Origin: Emergomyces orientalis
Lineage: Eukaryota > Ascomycota > Eurotiomycetes > Onygenales > Ajellomycetaceae
Direction of reading: 5' to 3'
NCBI GenBank assembly: GCA_002110485.1
Contig: MOWL01000048.1
Span: 248,001-312,000, forward strand
Length of the DNA stretch: 64,000 bases
Shown: piece by piece, positions 24,561 to 35,320 of the stretch
Layout: every line of letters starts with the position of its first letter
Numbering within the stretch: position 1 is the stretch's first letter
Made by a program: the position numbers and the translations under genes
Notes under the pieces: model-generated
Told to the model about the DNA's origin: nothing
Databases searched by the model: none
What the model saw: the letters and a program-made list of their open reading frames with translations, nothing else

Positions 24561-27500
24561 TGCCAACTGTAGGTATGTAGGTACACTCCCTAATTCTGGT
24601 ATGATGGTTGAAGGAACCAATAAAACCATGCAAGTGGCGAAAAGAAGGTTTCTCTTTTTACTTACTGACTTACCTAGGTATTGATCTGATAGGAAACATG
24701 GTAGTTGAACCCTTAAATGAAACCATGTTTCCCATGTCATCTAAGGGGTCTTTCTGCCCTTTCCTTCCGTATTAATAAAATGTGTACACAGATATGTACT
24801 GTACTATACATGCACCTAGGTGGGATTCTCCACAGGTAGTCTCATTCTCCGAGGATGTATTCATTCCTTTCCTCGGAACTGTCTTGGAGGAGGACAAAAG
24901 GGTGTGTGTGACATGATATCTGATCGATACCTGGGTAGCTGTGATATTCAAATGCTTTGCTAATTCTGCGCATAGATTTTCCCAGGGCCCGGAGTTGTAA
25001 CGCTGGTTTGCAAAACTAAATTGGAAATTGGAAATTAAAAGAAAAAGGAATATGATGCCCGTTTTTCTGGGTGCGACGGTTACTTTCCAGGAGAGTTAAT
25101 GTATGGCAAAGTATTCGATCGTTCCAAAACTCAATTGAATGTAGGGTGACAGAAGAGAAGGCCCAAGTATGTGCATATATGCATACCCAACTGGGCTGAA
25201 GCAGCAAGATATTTGACAATAATGGTTTGATCCCGATTGCTCAACGGAGAAGCTACCTACGTAGTTTACCTGAAGATGCTACCCTTGCTTTTTGATCCAC
25301 TGTAACTATCAATTAAATTTTCAGAGTGGGCTACCTTGTCATTTATTTAGGCTCTTACGTGAGCGGGAAGTGTAACTATCAACAAAAAAGGGAAATTTAA
25401 GAATTAAGAATAAGCGTGATCAAACTAAGGCGAGGGGCAAAAATATTATAAAAAAAAGGATGGACTATCTAGGTTGTCTATATTAGGTTCCTGCTGTAGC
25501 TAAAATAATGTTTGAAGTTAGGAACACGGGGCAGAGGCTCCCGCAGAGTTACCTTTGGGCGCAAAATTGCGGGATACCACGAAATATTTACGGGGTAAAA
25601 TACTCCGCACATTGCAGTATACACAGCACCATGTCTCTGGTGAACCGGACCAATCCATACACATGAAAATGTTGTATATATGTATGCTGCCTGCATACAC
25701 AAAAATTCTGGCTACTTGGGAATCTCCCAATTTCATGCCCCTGACTTGGCTTTACCGGTTTTAAACAGCATTTGGATGTCTAGATTTGGCCTATTTATTC
25801 CCGAGAGCTGTACGTGTGGCTTTCTTACTTTTCTTTTCCAATCAAGACTGGAGGATGGGATGTACGAAGAGTTCATTTTTAAATAATGGCTGATATAGTT
25901 TTAAACACGGAATACCTGAACATGCAAGGTAATATTGTTATTTGCGAATATCCGCAGATAAATACATGCTTCTTGAATCAAACATTCTCCAAAAGACAGA
26001 TCGCCTCGTGATGGCCACTGGATGGTGGAAAACAAAAACAAAACACAAAAACGGGTTTGATTCCATCATTATCCGGGAGACGAAGACTGAAAACATCTGA
26101 GCCAATATCCGCTGAATATCCGATAATGACCCGACGATGATTGCTGGAGCGCTGACATGCTTTCTTGTCAAGGGTTTCTAAGTTCCAACCGTTCATGTTA
26201 CTTTTTGTTTTCTAACTTTGGGTCTCCCGTAAAGGCATCCATGCCGACTGGATGAGTGGGTGAAGAACTCCTGGACGAATATCAATGTTTGACTTTTTAA
26301 TCGCGTTTCTAGCCATTGGCCAGGCTCCCAGTCCTACACAGTAGAAAACTAGTCCGAACCTTTTCCATGAGAAAGAGAGAGCGAAAACTTCTAACAAGAG
26401 TTACATACCCGTACAGAGAGTTAAGAGCTACTGGACAACCAAAATTTTTTCCATTTGCGCTAAGCACTATACTTGTGAATCGTCATTTACAATACCCCCT
26501 TCTTGTGTGTTATCTCGGAAACTTATTTAAGATAAAAGGAGCCCAGCATTCAACCGATATTGAGAGAATGGAAGGATTTGCATTTACAGACCATGCAGGT
26601 ATCGTATCAACCAATATATCAAGGATGACTTCAATATTATTCAGCTCGCCCTGTCTGCTGTATCCGTCACCATGCATGAGGCCTGAAATGTACTGTATGC
26701 ATGGAGATGTCATGGCATCAACCCCTAGCATATCACGAGGAGCCCTTGTTTGGTCCACGCAAGCACAGGCATTTTATTTCCCTTGCCCGCGTTCTGCTAA
26801 TCTCTGTGCGTAGCTGCATGCTAGACAATTTGGGTGGGCGCTGCTGAGGGGGAGCAGTGATTTGGCAAAAATCGTTAACCAGTTCAATCAATTTATTCCC
26901 CTCACCTTGTTTCAGGCTTCAATTTTTTTTTTTTTCTCGTCATCCCCCTTTTTGTTCATCTCTTTTAGAAATTTCCTCTTTCTTCCTGTCGTTTTAAAGC
27001 CATTTCGTTGTTTGAATCTGCTTGGTAAGGGGGCACCAGCCATGTCAACAACGAGGTCATCAGAACATGATCATCCATTTATGCGGGTTGGAGCTGTGTA
27101 GGGGGATGCACACAACCCAATTGGGGCTGCATTGGTAACATAACTCATAGACCCATTAATGACCGATCCTGGGAAAGGTGAACGGCTTCTGTCGTCCAGC
27201 CATAATGCAAGCTTGACGGGGGAGATAGTCTTTTCTAGAAATGTTTTCCTGGTTTAGGAACGATTTTGGTGGTAATGCCTCGTCATAACGGCAGATCTCC
27301 GTTTTTTCCCCCTCGCGTTTTCATTATTTCTTTTTGTTATTTCTGCTCCTTGCTCGCGTCCTTTTTTCTTCGTTCCCCGTTTGCTGGCTCTCAACGCCCA
27401 CCACCAAAAATGCGGTCCTTTCTACGGGCCACACTGGGCTGATAAACTACCAACCCCAATATCTTGGTCAGACCCGACCTGCTTCTGGTTTCTTTCTTCC

Positions 27501-30500
27501 CCTTTTTTTTTTTTTTCCTTCTCTTTCTTTTCTTTCGTCTTAACTTTCTTTCTATTCGAGATTCTCTCATCCCTGGTACAATCGTCAGTTAATTAGGGTC
27601 CAGCTGGCTAACTCTATTTAGGCTTATTTTCCTTTGGTTGTAGATCCTTGTCCCTCGTCGGTCCGTAGATCGTACCCAATTTTTTAACATGAATTTTTCT
27701 GACTTGGTAAAAAAGGAGGACTCAGCATTATTCGCTGGTTTTTGAAGGGGAAGTAGGCCACGAGTGAGTTGGTTCGAATTTTGTAGTTGATGGCCAAACA
27801 AAGGAAACCCCCCGTACACGGGGAAAATGCGCGTCCAAACGACACTTCATCTGTATATCCCCATCATCATATCGTCCAACACACGATACGATGATGTGCG
27901 ATGAAGTTCCACCAATAGACTACATCACTTTAACAAAACGGGAGACATTTTTATTTTAATTTTTTTAAAACAAAAACAAAAACAAAAAACAAGTGAGAGA
28001 CGGACACTCATATCTACTCTTTCCATGCACACGATTCCGTTCCCGATATGCAGAACTACCTATGAGGAAATGGTCCACTGCCCACGCTTCTGGGTCTAGG
28101 ACATCTCCGCCTCTACCCAAGGAAGTTAGGTATATTGGTGTTGCCGTGCTTCGACGGGCCGCGGCCTGTAAACTACTTCTCACCCGCCCAACACAACCGC
28201 TTGCTTAATCGCGCAACTCCTTACTTACACATAATTTGATAGATGATCGACCTTGGTTCTGATGGACCCGGGGAGTGGACCTCAATCAAGCAAAACACCA
28301 TTGTTAAAACCGCAGCTTGTTTGCCTCAAGAGTTTCTGCTGCCCTCCTTTTATTTTCACTTCACGTTTGAAGTTTCTGTTGCTTTTCGTAAACCGCGGCC
28401 CCCTGGAGAACCCTGAGGCATATCCCAGGCATCTGACTGGGTCCTAGTCGCAGAAGCTATCACAACTGAGTTTTACAAAACATCTGTCCCCTGGTTTCTC
28501 GACTCATTGTGTAAATCTCTTGGGCACGGGAATGAGGTTTTAAGAAAACGAAAGAAACCAGCGAAAAAAGCAACGAATGCCAAACACGCCCGTAACGCCC
28601 CTAAGATCTTATTATTCCGTTTCCCATTTTATTTTAGTTTCGATATTTTTGGGGCATCTGCTCCAAGCTAACAGCCCTGCATTATTGGCGATAAACTTTC
28701 TTACTCGCGTGCTTGTTTACGTTATTCCCTTGTTCCGCCTTGGTTTTATATACTTCCTCCTGTTTGAAGGGCGGACGCGATTGTGCTTGGCTTTTCCATT
28801 TTGCTGGGACCTGCTTCATCGTCACTAAATCAAGAGGCTGCATATCGCAATACTCCGGAGTTCTGTCCCTTCTTCCACTTGGGAGAAACTGGTGGAGTGG
28901 CTGCGGGAAGATGCTATCCTGAAGATATTCCACTATTCTCGTATCGACAACAGGAAATGTGCGGTAATTAAACTTGGCTTGTTTCCTGCTCTTGTTCTTA
29001 GCCCTTTTTTGTTTACTCTGTTTCATTGCCTTGTTCGGCCTCGTTCGGCCCCCAAGGAGGGAGAGATCTTTATTTAATTTTGACATTGCAGGATTGTTCA
29101 CTGCCAAGGAGTGTGACAAGAGAAAAGAAAGGAAAAAAGAGATTCTATTCTAAGCCCAGCAAATAGCGACAGAGGAAATGCGAAAAAGGATTTCCCCGTC
29201 AGCAGGGCACCGCTAAACCAAAAAGCTGCAGGAGTTATATATAACCATTTTAGCAATATATTCGCTATGATTTTTGGGGCTGTTACTTTCATCAATGTCA
29301 TAGACAGAGATTCGCAGCCCATTGTCCCCCCAACTTTACATCGCTCAGGACTTTTATTTTAAGAAAGACGCTATTTACTCTACTCGATTTTCACTTGCTG
29401 GCCCACCCCCGCAGGAGCTTGACAAAGTCTTATCGTGATCAGCAAAATCCAACAACCCAAATTGAGCCCAATTGTTCCTCCACCAAGTGGGACCCGCAAA
29501 CCCAACGCCTGAATTTAATCCCATCGTCCCATATATACTCGGTACTTCTGCGCTTCTCCCTAGCCCATCATAATACCTACACGTTCCCGACTGTTCCCTC
29601 ACCCCTAATACGAAAGGGACTGAAGCTAGCCTGCTTTTTCCTCTCAAGTCAGCTAGTTTTTTTGTTTTTTGTTTTCGTTTTTTGTTTTTTCGCATTATTA
29701 TTCCCTCTACATTGACTCGTCGAAGTATCCATCCTTGATTTACATTGCCCCCCACGTGGACTTCGTGTTTTCCTTGCCTGGAGAAAGGCCCGGTCTTGAG
29801 CAGAAACGTCACACCACCTCAGATCTTCGGCTTCGGAGCCAACCTTGATATTGCCAGTCCCCATCGAGCAGTGTGACCAGAGGGCTGGTTAACTTTGGCG
29901 GCTGCATCCCATCCCTCAACCGAAACCCCCCTCATTCATCTACCTAATAAACCCGAACTGTTTCGAACTATCGTGTCTCCGAAAACTTTTACATCCACTG
30001 ATCGCCAAAACGCTACTCTACTTTATTATCTGAGGGTTTTCTGCAATTTGATTCATTTTATCCCCAGGTGCCCTATATTTTGCTAGCGAGGATCCGCTGC
30101 GCATTTTAGCTTTTTTTCATAGTAAGTGCATTGTGTCCCCACTTCTCTGTTTCGAAAAAGAGTTTCATGCCCTTGCATCAGTGTTGATGCTTGCTACCAT
30201 GATGTCGGATTCGGATTCAATTTATTCATTTATTTATTTTCTTTCTTTTTTTCCCTTGTTTTCCTAGTTTATTTATTTATTTATTTTTATTATACTTTTC
30301 GAGCCCTGTCAATCTGTTACACAAACCTCGTTCCTGCGTTACATACTTCCTTTTACCCTAGCTGCCCTAGAAAAAGCGAAAGAAAAAAACAATGGCCAAA
30401 GAGAGGGAAAAAAGAAAAGAAAATCCCCAAACCACGCTTATTTGACCCGATTTTCCCTGCTTGAGGGAAATGCATATCCAACATGTGTCAACCTGGGGGG

Positions 30501-33163
30501 TGTGGAAGGTCGTTTTACTTCTCTTGGAGGTGGTTGTCTGTGTACGTGCGGAGTACAAGCCATACGACCTGTGATTCGTGTGTTTCACCTGCACTGCCCA
30601 TCTCATAACTACCCTTTCTTCCTGACGCACCCGAAATCCGAAATCCAACCATGATGGCATTTCATGGGGCAGGGTGGGGTATGACCAATTGGGCCTCCCT
30701 TTTGGCCTCTTCCGGGTCCTTTGGGCTTCGCTCCTCTGCAGCCACTACAGCAATCGCTCTTCTCTGTTGAGGATATACACTGCTTGTTGCTTTTTTTTTT
30801 TTTTTTTTTCATGTGCTGTTCGGTATCCCACCACCCGGCACTCCCCGCCTGGAATTGCTCTTCCGCCTCTTCTTCCCCCTCAGCCAAGCCAAACCCACAC
30901 CAAGCCCGAGGCCAGTGTTGTGGCTGTCTCTGGCTTGGATATTTTGGCCCCCGGACGGTCCATGCAAAGCCCTAGCCCTAGTTTTTAGCCCTGCAGTCCC
31001 CGAATTGGGCAAAGCGTGCAGCCTGCTCCAGGTGCTTCTTCCCGAACGCGATCCCCCGCTATTCCGGTTCGGGGTTTCGCCTGCCCAGGAATTGCCCCTC
31101 CAATGACCTGGTGGCTATCTGCACACGCACTTTATGCCTTATTGCCACATACTGCCGAGCCCCATCCAAATCCCCACTGTTTCAATCCGCATTCGGTACC
31201 CACCAGCGATTCTGCATCCAAAAGAAGCTCTAACACACACGCACCTTACTGTCACAATACCCACGCACAACCCTGGCCTCACCCTCCTTTCTCGGTGTCT
31301 TATCTCTGCAGGCAGTGGGCCGGGTTTTGGGGGGAGAGGGAAGGAAGGATCCAGATCCCACCCCCTCCCCCCCGTCACCCGAATAAAACCAAAATATCCC
31401 CAAAAAAAAAACAAAAAAAAAAAAAGGGTGTCATTTGCTTTTTCCCGCCATCCAGTAATCTATGTCGTCAGTCCATGCTAGGTCCCTCCCAGCTGCATCA
31501 TTGTGCTGCATCATACTATTGCATGTTCCTTCGACTGCTGATGTCTGTTGCTGCTGTTGCTGTCTGCTGCTGCTAAAGCTTCTCCTGATGCTATTATATT
31601 CTTTGCCGCTGAGAGTAGGAGCTTTGCTGCGAGCAGTTTGGCCCTTGTATTGACTAGTGCTGGTGGTCCTCGCCCTCCCTACTGATCCTTACCTGGGCAG
31701 CCCTTGTCTCTTCCCTCTCTGGCTGGCCCACAACAAAACGAGCCGTGCTTTCCCGCCATTGCTCCCAAGCAAGTCTGAAGCAAAAACAAACAAAAAACGA
31801 AAAAAAAAAAAAAAAGAAAGAAACAACTCATTGCTCACCGTTGTTATCCTGCATGAGGAGTGATTGGGGAAAAAGAAAAGAAAAAAGCACAGACAGAGAC
31901 AGAGACAGGCAGAGACAGCGAAGGGAAAAAAAAAAAACCAACAAAAAAAAAGCAAAAACAACCCCACAACAGCCCATCAGAAAAGCAGCTACCAATTGAG
32001 ACGAAAAGCAGGAAAAAGCAAAGCACAATATTTGTTCTCTTATTTTATTTTATTTTATGCTGGTTTTTTTTCTTTTTTTTGTTAATTATTCAAAAGGGAC
32101 GGGGCTAAAGTTGACATCTTTTCTGCTTTTCATTTTGTCATTGAACCTTGTTTTTTTAACTTGATTTCACTGTCAACCCTTGTTTCTTCACCTTGTCTTG
32201 TATTTTTTTAATCCCCCCTCCAACCCTGGAGCCTGCTTATTCATTGCCTTTTTGACGCCTGCGGTTCCCTTCTTGCTAACAAACTTTGGTGCTTTTTTTT
32301 TACAGTTCCCGACTTGCTTTGGCATCCGTGGAGTGAGAAACGGAAGAAGAAAATCAATTAATTTTATTTTCCTGCCCTTACCAAACTTCTCATCTGGAGC
32401 TCTCCCTTCCAAGCAAGAGGAGGGGCGTGGCGAGAACCAAGATCAAGCTTGGGGATTGGGCTAGACCCCAAACCCGTCCCAGCCTATTCTCATTATTCTC
32501 ACTCCAATTCCCACCATTCGTCACGGTCGCGCTGCTTGGGTCCGTCCCAGAACACATAGAGTTCGCCCGCCGACTTGGCCCGCCCTTGACGTTCCTGATC
32601 GCGCTATCTGCTGCTTTAAGCCCTGGCACTACTTCTCACACTATTCCGCACTTTTACTTTTACTGGGGTTGTGGCAGTAAACTCTGTTGCTCAAGATCGA
32701 GCCCCTCCATTCCAAAAAGTGAAAAGGAAAAAAAAGTTTTGGACCGTGCTGTGTCTGTCGATCCATAGAACCTTCAAACTCTCTTTGCAGCTCCTTTGCG
32801 CGGGGGGTGTCTCTTGCTGCTCTTCAAACAAGCATCATCACTTCTTCCATTTTTCGAAAGCGGGAGAGCTCGCAAAACCACGTTAATCCTGTCCTACATA
32901 AGCCTTTTTGACCGGTCTGACAGGCTGTCCACACACGTCCTCGATTTCTTTTCTTTTTCTCCCATTCCATATCCGTTTTCTACTTAAAAATCGTCGCTCA
33001 TATATTTTATTTTTCCTCTCCTCTGATTTGTGTTTTCCCGATAACAACTCTGTCGCATTTCCGCCCAAATCTGACAAGGGTTAATACCGAAAGTCACTTC
33101 GACAACCTTCGAGCTTTGTTTCTTATTTTTCCTGCCGTGGATAGTTTTCTGTCGACGCGCAAA

Positions 33164-33172
33164 ACTTTACCC
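33164..33172. promoter_or_regulatory. Near-match WOPR motif AAACTTTAC in the RYP1 leader
   Basis: This matches AAACTTTAA at 8 of 9 positions and lies 109 bp before the RYP1 start codon. It may be inside the transcribed leader. It is weak evidence for autoregulation. Confidence 0.22.
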
Positions 33173-33280
33173 TTGCAGCTTACAACCTTACCGCGTCCCT
33201 CCGCAAGAAGAGCCTCGGGACGTTAGCTTTTTTATTCCTTATCTTCGAAACCAATACATTCCTGCAGCTTGTCGCACAAC

Positions 33281-34786
33281 ATGGGCAACGGCGCAGCTGC
33301 AGTGCTGGAGCCGACATACACCGGCTATGTCGCCACCACTCAAGATGCGCTGATCCTCTTCGAAGCCTGCCTCACTGGCATTCTCCACCACGTTCCACGA
33401 CGCCCCCACGATCGAGAAAGAAGTCAACTGGTGAAAAGTGGAAGTGTCTTTATCTACGAAGAAAATGCGTCCGGTATCAAGCGATGGACAGACGGTGTTA
33501 CTTGGAGCCCCAGTCGCATTTTGGGTAATTTCCTGGTCTACCGCGAACTTGATAAACCGTTTCCTCCAGGCGAGAAGAAGCGCGCGATGAAAAAGGGGAA
33601 TAGGCGGCCACCACCTACTGGAAGACCGGGGGAGCCATACCCAAGACCTCAAGAGAGCAACGGAACTTCTTACTCGCCCACAACATCGCCTGGAGGAGCC
33701 CCATACGGGGAGAGAAACCAACAATCAGAGCTGGAGAGGCAGCTAGTGGGGTCCCTGGTGGACTCTTATGGGTTCAAGGATTCAGGGTTGGTGAAGAAGA
33801 CTATGAGCGTGACAGTGTCGGGAGTGACCCATCATTTAGTGTCATACTACAGTGTCGAAGATGTCATGTCAAACCGCCTCCATACGCCGATGCAGAACGA
33901 GAGTTTGAGATACATACGTCCACGCGCCGAACTCACGACCAAACAAAGCTTCCGTGCGCCGATTGATGACTTTGAACACGGTGCAATTGAAGATGGAGAC
34001 CCGTCTTCCGCCTTATATGCTTATCGTTCTACACTAGGCGGCGCGCAAGCGTATGCGGTACCAAGTTCCGGTCCGCCATATTACCAACTCCCCGCCTACG
34101 GGGCACACCCTAGCTATGCGGTTGGCGCACCAGGGCTTCCAGGCCACCCTGCCTCGAATCCATACTTAGCAAATGCGCCCAGTTCAGCCGACATCCCGCC
34201 AAAACCAGAAAGCTACCCATTCCGGGGCTCTACCTCGTACCCGCCCAGCTATAACCCTATGAATCCCAGCATACCGCAACCCATGTCTGCTCCCACGATG
34301 CCCACTGCCCTCAACGCTGCCATGGCCGATAGGAGCCAACAACAGCAACAACAACCCAGCAGCGCTTCTCTCTACCGAACCCCAGCTTTACAGCCCCGGA
34401 ACATATCCACAGACACGTCAACGGGCCCTGTCGACCCCAGCTCAGCAGCCGCCCCACCCTACTCGAGAGGAAGCTTTAGCGTCCCCGGCACGATGGACAC
34501 CTCGGACCAGCAAAGTGTCGGACAGCCGCCTTCTTACAATCCCGTAACCAGACGGGAATCAAACCCCATGGCGTCTACCGTCTCATACTATAACGGAGAC
34601 CGCCAGCCGCAGCAGCCACAACAGCCGCAGCACCCGCAGCCACCGTCACAACCCCAGCAACCGCAGCAGCAGCAGCCGCCGCCGCAACAGCAGTATTTCT
34701 CCAGTGCTGGTCAGGCGGGACAGGCTTCTAGTTACCAACCAGGGCCGCAGGCATCGATGTCGTGGAATACGGCGGCAACAGGTTAA
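33281..34786 (+). CDS. RYP1: WOPR-domain transcriptional master regulator, Ryp1-like (Gti1/Pac2 family)
   Basis: A single exon of 501 aa. The ATG at 33281 has a good context (CACAACATGG). The N-terminal WOPRa region (about residues 12-92) begins TYTGYVATTQDALILFEACL and contains WTDGVTWSPSRILGNFLVYR, the hallmark of Wor1/Ryp1/Sge1/Gti1 proteins. WOPRb (about 150-223) contains GSLVDSYGFKDSGLVKKTM and HHLVSYYSVEDV. A basic linker (EKKRAMKKGNRR) follows WOPRa. The C-terminal half is Pro/Ser/Tyr/Gln-rich, with a Gln/Pro repeat at about residues 442-475, typical of activation or low-complexity regions. The family binds DNA and controls morphological switching. In Histoplasma, Ryp1 drives the 37 degree yeast phase with velvet proteins Ryp2/Ryp3. 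A filamentous orthologue would be named differently. The absence of introns and the huge 5' region stand out. Confidence 0.93.
   Translation: MGNGAAAVLEPTYTGYVATTQDALILFEACLTGILHHVPRRPHDRERSQLVKSGSVFIYEENASGIKRWTDGVTWSPSRILGNFLVYRELDKPFPPGEKKRAMKKGNRRPPPTGRPGEPYPRPQESNGTSYSPTTSPGGAPYGERNQQSELERQLVGSLVDSYGFKDSGLVKKTMSVTVSGVTHHLVSYYSVEDVMSNRLHTPMQNESLRYIRPRAELTTKQSFRAPIDDFEHGAIEDGDPSSALYAYRSTLGGAQAYAVPSSGPPYYQLPAYGAHPSYAVGAPGLPGHPASNPYLANAPSSADIPPKPESYPFRGSTSYPPSYNPMNPSIPQPMSAPTMPTALNAAMADRSQQQQQQPSSASLYRTPALQPRNISTDTSTGPVDPSSAAAPPYSRGSFSVPGTMDTSDQQSVGQPPSYNPVTRRESNPMASTVSYYNGDRQPQQPQQPQHPQPPSQPQQPQQQQPPPQQQYFSSAGQAGQASSYQPGPQASMSWNTAATG
34603..34695 (+). repeat. CAG/CCG-rich triplet repeat coding Gln-Pro in RYP1
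   Basis: Irregular CAG, CAA and CCG codons encode alternating Gln-Gln-Pro units near the RYP1 C terminus. The tract could vary in length between strains. Confidence 0.85.
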
Positions 34787-35054
34787 AACGTTGATATTTT
34801 TCCATTCTTGTTTTTTATTAAGTTTTACTTTTTGACTTTCTACTTCCCTAATTCATTTTCAGGTGGCTGTTTTCAGTTTCTGGGGCTTTCTTTTCTGGGA
34901 TGGGTGGAGAGAATGGTAAATGGGATCATGAAAAAAACAGTCTTTTTGTCTTTATTCGCGCCCTGAAATTTTGATTTTTTTGCTTCTCCTTTTGCTGATC
35001 TATGATGGGAGGGGCGTTTTGCTCTCTTCGTGTGCTGCTCTCTTCCCAATTTCA

Positions 35055-35071
35055 CCCCCCCCCCCCCCCCC
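35055..35071. repeat. Poly-C homopolymer (17 C)
   Basis: Seventeen consecutive C residues about 270 bp after the RYP1 stop, probably in its 3' UTR. Length may be inexact because such tracts are error-prone. Confidence 0.85.
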
Positions 35072-35200
35072 TTTTCTCCCCCAAACCACCTCTCTCTGCT
35101 CGCTCATATATTTTCCTCCCCATTGTACTGGCGAATTCGCATTGTGTTTTTCTTCTTTTTTCGTTCTGCCCCGTTTTCTTAATTTGATAACACATTAATT

Positions 35201-35320
35201 ACTGCAAGACGGTGGCAGGGGTTGGATGGAAATTATTTTTTATCCCTTTGAATTATTTTTTTTCCTACTAATTTGTTAAACGCATAATTTATTGCAAGAC
35301 GGCGGCAGGGGTTGGGTGGA
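35201..35320 (+). repeat. Direct repeat, two copies 90 bp apart, in the RYP1 3' region
   Basis: Copy one (35201-35230) and copy two (35291-35320) share the core TGCAAGACGGYGGCAGGGG followed by TTGGRTGGA. They are offset by exactly 90 bp, with only three differences in 30 positions. Both are followed by a T-rich segment and ATCCCTTT, so the duplicated unit is probably about 90 bp and diverged between the cores. Confidence 0.8.

Larger units (their letters stand above)
13049..33280. other. About 20 kb gene-free region upstream of RYP1
   Basis: No convincing protein gene occurs here. The longest ORFs (for example 31016-31576, 26316-26813, 16112-16504) lack recognisable domains, introns with coding continuity or sensible composition. 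13.3-29 kb is mixed unique sequence with microsatellites. 29-33.28 kb is increasingly T/CT-rich with long homopolymers, as in fungal promoters and untranslated leaders. Because both flanking genes have starts facing this gap (ALE1 reads left, RYP1 right), the whole span is promoter, leader or non-coding RNA territory. Long upstream regions are known for WOPR master regulators such as Candida WOR1. A small lineage-specific gene or lncRNA cannot be excluded. Confidence 0.7.

Noticed and set aside
26316..26813. 165-aa ORF
   Set aside because: No domain and a mixed, non-protein-like composition. Treated as chance.
31016..31576. 186-aa Pro/Ser/His-rich ORF upstream of RYP1
   Set aside because: Lies in CT-rich low-complexity DNA that opens frames artificially, with a poly-K stretch from a poly-A tract. 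Not credible as a gene.
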